Below, in pieces: positions 57,460 to 64,000 of a stretch of 64,000 bases of DNA (position 1 is its first letter; each line of letters begins with the position of its first letter). A program made the position numbers and the translations under genes. Source of the stretch: Bolinopsis microptera (lineage: Eukaryota; Ctenophora; Tentaculata; Lobata; Bolinopsidae); the NCBI RefSeq assembly GCF_026151205.1, contig NC_087084.1:12179453-12243452 (forward strand). The letters are read 5' to 3'. The notes beneath the pieces are model-generated. The model saw only the letters and a list, made by a program, of their open reading frames with translations. It was not told the DNA's origin and did not search any database.

Positions 57460-58426
57460 TTTAGACGAAACGGCGGTGATTCAGTTCAACTGATCGTTTT
57501 GATCACAAATGTTTACTAATTTTTTATCTGACTGGGTAGGGTATTATATTTAGAAATATGAGTCAAGTTATTTTGCATGGGGTAGCGGAAAGCATGATAT
57601 AGATGGCTTATTTTCAGTATCTGTAGCCTCTCCAATAAGATCCTGGGTCATATATAATGCATTATGCACGTTTTGTGCCGTATTGCTATGGAATACAGCT
57701 AAATCACCACTAGAGGCTAAGTGAGCTCAGATAGATCACATGTCTTGCACAAACTGGCCAAACAAATGCTACAGAACAAAGGAATGAGCACAGTGTATAA
57801 AGGTTCACGGCTTACCTTTCAAAAGTGGGTTCGCTAGGGTACCAGGAAACGGGATTTTTTTATTGTTGACAAATAGAATTTTTTTCGAAAAATTCGGAAT
57901 CCGCTCGAGCTGCGAGCAGGATCGAAAAAGTTCGGGATCCACTCAAGCAGGCTGGTGGGTAATTTTGGCTAGGGGAAAGGAAAAATACTTTTAAAAGGTG
58001 ATGTATTTAAATTTATATTGTATATACTATACAGAGGTTCGCAGTAAACTATATTGTGAAAGAAAATAAATACAGTTAAACCTCTCTGTACCGTATCTAA
58101 TCTATCTTATCGAGGTTTAAGTGTATTTTGATATATTTTGTATATATATTTTGTATAGCGAGTAACTCGTTTCAGAAATTTAAAATAAGGTGAAGTTTTT
58201 AAAATTTGTATTTCCTTTTTTGAGAAAGTTTCACTCAGCTGTACACCGAGAAGTTTTAAAACCAATTAATTGATTGCCAAATGAAATGCAATATTCTTTT
58301 CATGTGAAAGATTGTCATTCTATGAAAGTTAGATATCAGACTTTGCACTGTTGTAGCGACATACTCACTAGATTCAATAATTTTTGTTAAATTAACACTA
58401 ACTGACCACATCTTTTTAGCTGACTA
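57460..58426. other. Spacer between receptors 1 and 2, upstream block of receptor 2
   Basis: No gene. From about 58031 on, the sequence is closely repeated upstream of receptor 3 (from about 61194). A small hairpin (TTAAACCTCTCTGTACCG with AGGTTTAAGTG) lies at 58076-58125. Confidence 0.65.
58160..58426 (+). promoter_or_regulatory. Conserved upstream block of receptor 2
   Basis: It is nearly identical to 61295-61557 upstream of receptor 3 and not seen upstream of receptor 1. It contains TTTCACTCAGCTGTA, TGTAGCGACATACTCACTAG and the acceptor CATCTTTTTAG followed by CTGACTA and the ATG. It probably holds the promoter or the leader splice signals, though shared duplication alone could explain the identity. 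Confidence 0.5.
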
Positions 58427-60256
58427 ATGTTAGCATTAACCGTGCTATGGATTCTATCAGTTATCACCCCTGGCAGTTGCTCAAAGTGTTGGATTATTTT
58501 GGACGTACCCTCTGGACTCAACAACTTCGACATCGAGCTAGATAAAGTGCTAAATGGAATCGTTACTATTGAAGGTGTTTTGAATTTAGATCATGCCCCT
58601 GCAGAAGGTGTGCCTCACAAAGATCTCCTAAAGTTTATCGGAGAGAATGACTCTAATGATGCTCCAATCCTAGAGTTTGAAACTCAGGTCAACAAAAAAA
58701 ACCAGTGCATGTATGCCAGGGGGACTCTAACTGATACTGATAGTGACAGGGTATTCTCGTATCCAGAAACTCCTGAATTAAAAGAACTAGAGTCTATCTG
58801 TCTTGAAAAAGATAACAACCATAAGATCTCCAAGGACGGTCTAGTAAACTTTCAACTATCAAATATCGACTGTGAGATTACTGGATATGAAGTGTATCTT
58901 GGTGGATTTGCTGAACCTGTAAAGCGTTTGATCAAATATGGATCCTTGGAAAATTGGCAGAAGTTTGAAGACAGAAGGATCGACGGTACCAGAAGAATAG
59001 TAAATACTTGCAAACAGGACTGTCATCTATCATACACGAAAATATCCGTCTGTTCAGATCCACAACCTAAACTTCTTGATAAAATGGATTTCCAAGTTGT
59101 ACGAGCAGAACTTGGAAGTACCTACACTTTGTCTTGCTCAGCCTCTGGAGCACCTTATCTTGGTTCTGAGTGGAGAGACAAGGAGAATAGCATTATTCCT
59201 GGTGATGAAGTGTTTTCTTCTGAGGGAGCAGAATTCCTTATCGAGTCAAAGTTGGTGATATCTGTTGTTAATACAGAGAAGGCTGGCAATTACACCTGCA
59301 AGGTTTTCAACAGAAACTTTGGAAAATCAGTTGAAAAGCTTGTAAGTCTGCAGTATTCGAATATAACTGCACTAAACTCAACTTACAGCTTTACTGAAAG
59401 TATTCCGCTTGTATGGATTGTTAAAGGGTATCCTCTTTTTGAAGTAAAACTAGAGTGCAGAACCGAGTTTGGAGTATTAGTTCATTACGACCGACGATCA
59501 GAATCTTCACCTCCTAGAGTATTGTTTACTCCGACTCCTGAATTCTTCGAAGAAGATGCTCCTGCATCGCTTAGTTGTGTTCTTCTGAACGGGATTGAGC
59601 TTCTTGATCACAAAATATTAAGGATGGAGAATAAAGACTCTGAGATAAGTACAATTACTTCTGAACCGCCGACAGAAGCGGTATGTGAGTGTATATGGTC
59701 GAGATGGAGAGAGCTTTGTATTTTGTTTGGCGTCACAACCCTCGTGGCTTTAATTGTTATTAACATTCTAATTATTGGTAAGGAGAGGTTTAAAAGAACA
59801 TTAAATAGCAGACTTACTTATATGAAATCTATGGCGTTTTCTGGTTCTCGAAAGTGTTCTTCTCCTCAAGGTTATGATGCTGCAGCTGGTGAGTATTCTC
59901 GTATATTTATGGATTCCAAGGGAAACAATCCCTCTGGCGATTCCGAGTGTGGTACATTGTCAAAAGATGCAATAACTCCACAGGAAGCTCCTGCTAAGAT
60001 AAAGACGTCTAAGTGTATGCCTACTGTTTCTGAGTTGGATTCTGAGGGAAGCAATTCCTCTTGCGATCCCGAGCGCAGTATATCGTCAAAAGATGCAATA
60101 ACTCCACAGAAAGCTCCTGTTAAGAAGTCTAAGTATAAGGAGAATGTCTTCCCGGATAATGTACCGCGTCCACGTAGAGATCGTGGTGATGGTAGGGTGG
60201 AAGGTCAAAAGAAAGAATTTCACAGTAATCCTGAGCAACGTCAACATTACGAATAA
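58427..60256 (+). CDS. Ig-domain type I membrane receptor 2, long repeat-bearing tail
   Basis: 609 residues, one coding exon. It has the same ectodomain plan as receptor 1: signal peptide 1-19, unknown N-terminal region to about 215, Ig domain 222-312 (C237, W249, AGNYTC ending at C291), second divergent domain to about 400, and membrane segment at about 430-450 (CILFGVTTLVALIVINILII). The 159-residue tail is unrelated to that of receptor 1 except near its end. It holds an internal duplication of about 33 residues (from 496 and from 538, sharing SKDAITPQ-APxK), several Tyr (YSRI at 490-493, not a full ITIM), and a basic end (RPRRDRGDGR). The N-terminal 200 residues are closest to receptor 3. 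Confidence 0.85.
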   Translation: MLALTVLWILSVITPGSCSKCWIILDVPSGLNNFDIELDKVLNGIVTIEGVLNLDHAPAEGVPHKDLLKFIGENDSNDAPILEFETQVNKKNQCMYARGTLTDTDSDRVFSYPETPELKELESICLEKDNNHKISKDGLVNFQLSNIDCEITGYEVYLGGFAEPVKRLIKYGSLENWQKFEDRRIDGTRRIVNTCKQDCHLSYTKISVCSDPQPKLLDKMDFQVVRAELGSTYTLSCSASGAPYLGSEWRDKENSIIPGDEVFSSEGAEFLIESKLVISVVNTEKAGNYTCKVFNRNFGKSVEKLVSLQYSNITALNSTYSFTESIPLVWIVKGYPLFEVKLECRTEFGVLVHYDRRSESSPPRVLFTPTPEFFEEDAPASLSCVLLNGIELLDHKILRMENKDSEISTITSEPPTEAVCECIWSRWRELCILFGVTTLVALIVINILIIGKERFKRTLNSRLTYMKSMAFSGSRKCSSPQGYDAAAGEYSRIFMDSKGNNPSGDSECGTLSKDAITPQEAPAKIKTSKCMPTVSELDSEGSNSSCDPERSISSKDAITPQKAPVKKSKYKENVFPDNVPRPRRDRGDGRVEGQKKEFHSNPEQRQHYE

Positions 60257-61557
60257 CCATAGAAAGTGACTACTGTGTTATTAGTATTGAAACAGTAGAC
60301 TGCTTCACTAAGTTTAGCTAGTCTCATCAATAAGTTGTATATGACACATCAGATTTTTTTGTAAATTATTTTTTATTGTTTTAAATTATTTAAAATAGTT
60401 GAATGGACATATTGAATCATAATATTTATGTGGTTTATTGCCAGGAATAAGTAGGTAGTTGAACTGCGAAGTAATATTTACTTTCACGGAGAATTTTTCA
60501 AGACACCTGTTGAAGGTTCAGGGAAGAATTGATGATTGTAACGTAATGATTTATTCAATCAATAATTGGGGACTGGCCCACACTAGTCTGTAGTGCCAGC
60601 TAATGTTCACTCAAAAGTATATGTTAATAAAAATATTATGAACTCTTCGTACCACGCAAATAGGTATTAAAATCAAAAAAACTTAATTTCAGTCAACTAA
60701 TTCTAAAGGCTTTGATCTGGCTGTTGAAAATTTTCATTTTTAATATCCTCTAGTAAATATATAATACCAGTCCGAAAATTTTTTGTTGTGATAAAATTTA
60801 GGAACCAATCATAAATCCAGCTGAATTCAGTTCTGGCCGAATACTTGTCTTCAATATCCGATCCCAGTCGGGTTTAGAATGTGCTTAGCCGAATATCAAC
60901 CGGAATTTTCAAAAAGTATCAGAAACAATTTAATTTCTTAAAATTTTAAGCTGTGTTGACATGGGGGGGGGGGGTAAAATAACCAAAAAAATTGATTATG
61001 TAATAATATGTTAACGACCCCTTAACAGAGTATCAGTACAAGTATACTCTAGGTGGCAGTGAAATGTTTTGTTAGAATGGCGGGTGATTTCGAATGCGAT
61101 CTTGATTAATATAGATGCAGTGCAATTTCAGTTTGGCAGTTTTTTTAAATTCTTTTGGATTTTAATAATCCGGGTAAGTTATGAAGTAAGGGTCACAGTA
61201 AACTATATATTGTGAAAGAAAATAAAAACACTTAAACCTCTCTATACCGTATATAATAAAGGTTTAAGTGTATTCTAATTTATTTTGTCTGAGTAACTCG
61301 TTTCAGAAATTTAAGATAAGGTGATATTTTTAAGATTTTTATTTCCTTATTTGAGAAAGTTTCACTCAGCTGTATACCGGGAAGTTTCAAAACTGATTAA
61401 TTGATTGCCAAATGAAACGCAATATTCTTTTCATGTGAAAGATTGTCATTTTATGAAAGTTAGATATCAGACTTTGCACTGTTGTAGCGACATACTCACT
61501 AGATTCAATAATTTTTGTTAAATTAACACTAACTGACCACATCTTTTTAGCTGACTA
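60257..61557. other. Spacer between receptors 2 and 3
   Basis: No gene. The block at 60293-60500 (ATATGACACATCAGATTTTT, GGTTTATTGCCAGGAATAAG, GTTGAACTGCGAAGTAATA) recurs after receptor 3 at 63575-63780, and 61194-61557 repeats the upstream block of receptor 2. A poly-G tract lies at 60965-60975. Confidence 0.65.
61295..61557 (+). promoter_or_regulatory. Conserved upstream block of receptor 3
   Basis: A near-identical copy of 58160-58426, ending in CATCTTTTTAG, the leader CTGACTA and the ATG. The start-to-start distance of receptors 2 and 3 is 3131 bp. Confidence 0.5.
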
Positions 61558-62943
61558 ATGTTAGCAATAACCGTGCTATGGATTCTATCAGTCATCACCC
61601 CTGGCAGTTGCTCAAAGTGTTGGATTATTTTGGACGTACCCTCTGGACGCAACAACTTCAACATCGAGCTACATCCTGGTGAACTGCTAAATGGAATCGT
61701 TACTATTGAAGGTGTTTTGAATTTAGATCATGCTCCTGAATCAGGTGTGCCTCACAAAGATCTCCTAAAGTTTATCGGAGAGGATGACTCTAATGATGCT
61801 CCAATCCTAGAGATTGAAACCCAGGTCAACGAAAAAAACCAATGTATGTATGTTAGGGGAACTCTGAATGATACTGATAGTGACAGGGTATTCTCGTATC
61901 CAGAAACCCGTAATTTAGAGTCCATTTGTCTTGAAATAGATAACATCCACAAGATCTCCAAGGATGGTCTAGTAAACTTTCAACTATCAAATATCGACTG
62001 TGAGATTACTGGATATGAAGTGTATCTTGGTGGATTTGCTGAACCTGTAAAGCGTTTGATCAAATATGGATCTCCGGAAAATTGGCAGAAGTTTGAAAAC
62101 AGAAGGATCGACGGTACCAGAAGAATTGTAAATACCTGCAAACAGGACTGTCATCTATCATACACGAAAATATCCGTCTGTTCAGATCCAAAACCTAAAC
62201 TTCTTGATAAAATGGATGTTCAAGTTATAAGAGCAGAACTTGGAAGTACCTACACTCTGTCCTGCTCAGCCTCTGGAGCACCTTATCTTGGTTCTGAGTG
62301 GAGAGACAAGGAGAATAGCATTATTCCTGGTGATGAAGTGTTTTCTTCTGACGGTGCAGAATTCCTAATCGAGTCAAAATTGGTGATATCTGATGTTAAT
62401 ACAAAGAAGGCTGGAAATTACACCTGCAAGGTTTTCAACAGAACCTTTGGAAAAGCAGTTGAAAAGCGTATAAGTCTGCAGTATTTGAATTTTACAGCAC
62501 CAAACTCAACGTACAGCTTTTATAACGGTGGCATTCATCTTGAGTGGGTCGTTAAAGGTCACCCTCTTATTGAGGTGAGGTTAGAATGCAAATCTGAGTT
62601 AGGAGTGGCCGTTCCTTTTTATCAACGATTAGAAAATTCACCTTCTAGAGTCATGTTTACTACAGAATTGTATGAAGAAGATGCTCCTGAGATGTTTAGT
62701 TGTGTCCTTCTGAACGGGATTGAGCTATTTGGTCACAAAATCTTTAGGAGGGAAGATAAGGTGTGTCAAATGAGTCAACCTTTACCTTGCACTTTTCCTT
62801 TAAATATTATACTTATTATTGCTACATCTGTAGGTGTTATCATTTCGGTTAGTGTTATCGAATATTTGCGCGGTAGTTATACTTTGTGCGGTGGTTATAC
62901 TTTAATCAAGGATAGGCTCGAAAAAGTTTTCAGGTTCTCTTGA
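61558..62943 (+). CDS. Ig-domain type I membrane receptor 3, truncated tail
   Basis: 461 residues, one coding exon. Signal peptide 1-19, N-terminal region with an inserted HPGE near residue 39, Ig domain with C236 and C290, second divergent domain with ECKSELG and SCVLLNG, and membrane segment at about 415-434 (LNIILIIATSVGVIISVSVI). The tail has only about 26 residues, with YTLC and YTLI, and lacks the ITIM-like, PPxY and repeat modules of its neighbours. The sequence after the stop (about 62978-63022) still resembles the last codons of the receptor 2 tail, so the short tail comes from a deletion or frameshift in an ancestral longer tail. It could act as a decoy or pair with a signalling partner; that is inference. 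Confidence 0.83.
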   Translation: MLAITVLWILSVITPGSCSKCWIILDVPSGRNNFNIELHPGELLNGIVTIEGVLNLDHAPESGVPHKDLLKFIGEDDSNDAPILEIETQVNEKNQCMYVRGTLNDTDSDRVFSYPETRNLESICLEIDNIHKISKDGLVNFQLSNIDCEITGYEVYLGGFAEPVKRLIKYGSPENWQKFENRRIDGTRRIVNTCKQDCHLSYTKISVCSDPKPKLLDKMDVQVIRAELGSTYTLSCSASGAPYLGSEWRDKENSIIPGDEVFSSDGAEFLIESKLVISDVNTKKAGNYTCKVFNRTFGKAVEKRISLQYLNFTAPNSTYSFYNGGIHLEWVVKGHPLIEVRLECKSELGVAVPFYQRLENSPSRVMFTTELYEEDAPEMFSCVLLNGIELFGHKIFRREDKVCQMSQPLPCTFPLNIILIIATSVGVIISVSVIEYLRGSYTLCGGYTLIKDRLEKVFRFS

Positions 62944-64000
62944 GGATGCTTTTCCTCTAGATTCTCCTGGGCGGTAAAAAAAGAATGAACTTCAAAGCAA
63001 TCCTGAACACAAAGGCGAATAAAGTGGACAATTCTGCGTTATAAAAAGAGTAACAAGAGGAAATAACAATAAGCCTTGATTAATTGCATGCTTTTTGTAA
63101 GAAACATTTGTAAGAAACATTTCCGAATTTATCAGAATAAATTCATAAGTTCATCATTTATACTTTAAATACGATAGATTTAATGTTAATATACCATCGA
63201 TTGTATGTGGTATGATTTATCACATTTGACTTTATTTTTATTTTTATTTAAATTTCTATGTTATGTTCTTCAGGAGTGCCCATTGGGATTTTTTATTTTA
63301 AAACTGATTATGCTGTATTATACGTAATAAATTAGTTTGGTAGAGACACCCCCCTTAGGAGATGCTTATCATCGATGCAGTAAATCAAAACAAATCGTCG
63401 TTTTTTCGTATAACGCTCAGAGTCATAGAAATTTCTTGTTTTAAAGTTTGGTTTCAATAAATGTTAATTGGTAATTGTATAATTTGTTTTGTAACGACGA
63501 AATCTTAATGGAAACATCTTGTTGACAGTATTTTTTAATGTGTGAATGCGTTGACCGAAATTTCAACTACCTAGTTAGTTTTATTGATAAGTTATATTAT
63601 GACACATCAGATTTTTTATAAATCAGATTTTTTAATAAATTATTTTAAACATTTTATCATTTTAAATTATTAAAAATAATTGAAAAGACATATTGAATTA
63701 TATTATTCATACTAAATGGTTTATTGCCAGGAATAAGTTGGCAGTTGAACTGCGAAGTAATATTTACTTTATCTTTATGTTCAAAGTTTAAATGAAGATT
63801 TTTTTTTCAAGACACGTGATAAGGGTCCAGGAAAAAAATCGATGATGGAACGAATGCTTCTAAAGTGATAGAATTTGAATTCGTTTGAATTTTAAAATTA
63901 ATCCTCATAATCATGATAAATGGTTGTTTTATTGCAATGTTCAATGTGAATGAATTTAAAATACTCCTTTTCTAATCGTCTAGAGGTTATCATTTTATGA
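62944..64000. other. Downstream of receptor 3, no gene seen
   Basis: It begins with the decayed tail remnant (62978-63022). A possible polyadenylation AATAAA lies at about 63136. The block 63575-63780 matches the 3' flank of receptor 2. Otherwise it is AT-rich. Confidence 0.6.

Overview
This is a piece of an animal nuclear genome. The evidence is genes with many spliceosomal introns (GT-AG boundaries that join in frame), orthologues of conserved eukaryotic genes (PIGW, ZNF622/REI1, DDX23/PRP28, MDP1), secreted and membrane proteins with animal-type TSP1 and immunoglobulin domains, LINE fragments and small DNA transposons, and TTAGGG-type (CCCTAA) telomere-like repeats. Composition is AT-rich with GC-rich repeat islands. 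Gene density is about one per 6-8 kb. A compact early-branching animal such as a ctenophore or hydrozoan would fit, but the phylum is not proven by anything seen here.

Layout. 1-12187: the 3' part of a 17-exon plus-strand coiled-coil gene, open at the left edge of the window. 13698-15819: minus-strand open frames of unknown family, namely two frames overlapping by ATGA and, upstream, a secreted cysteine-rich protein. 15820-19400: gene-poor, with a dispersed GC-rich repeat, an (AG)n tract and a 168-bp tandem repeat. 19407-20381: a secreted lectin with the order B-lectin, TSP1, B-lectin. 20382-29858: a repeat-dominated block with a 17-bp minisatellite, a 533-bp tandem duplication, a 2.9-kb nest of satellites with interstitial telomere repeats, and a LINE remnant split by a tiny DNA transposon. 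29871-54629: four housekeeping genes on the plus strand with gaps of about 0.4-0.9 kb (PIGW, ZNF622, DDX23, MDP1). 55729-62943: three tandem single-exon genes for immunoglobulin-type membrane receptors with conserved ectodomains and different cytoplasmic tails. The remainder to 64000 shows no gene.

Main points. (1) The receptor cluster looks like a young, converting multigene family, with recombining ectodomains and swapped or truncated tails, as expected for a recognition locus. (2) Seven plus-strand genes have a pyrimidine-rich splice acceptor only 2-11 nt before the start codon, and four of them lie close together in one orientation. This is the pattern expected for spliced-leader trans-splicing, possibly operonic. 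(3) The first intron of MDP1 is filled by about 24 tandem copies of its own exon-1 end plus 5' splice site. (4) A transposon family of only 75-88 bp is defined by three copies, each with its own 9-bp target duplication. (5) The DDX23 introns hold three different inverted-repeat elements with recognisable or probable target duplications, and one coding exon of DDX23 carries an apparent one-base deletion.
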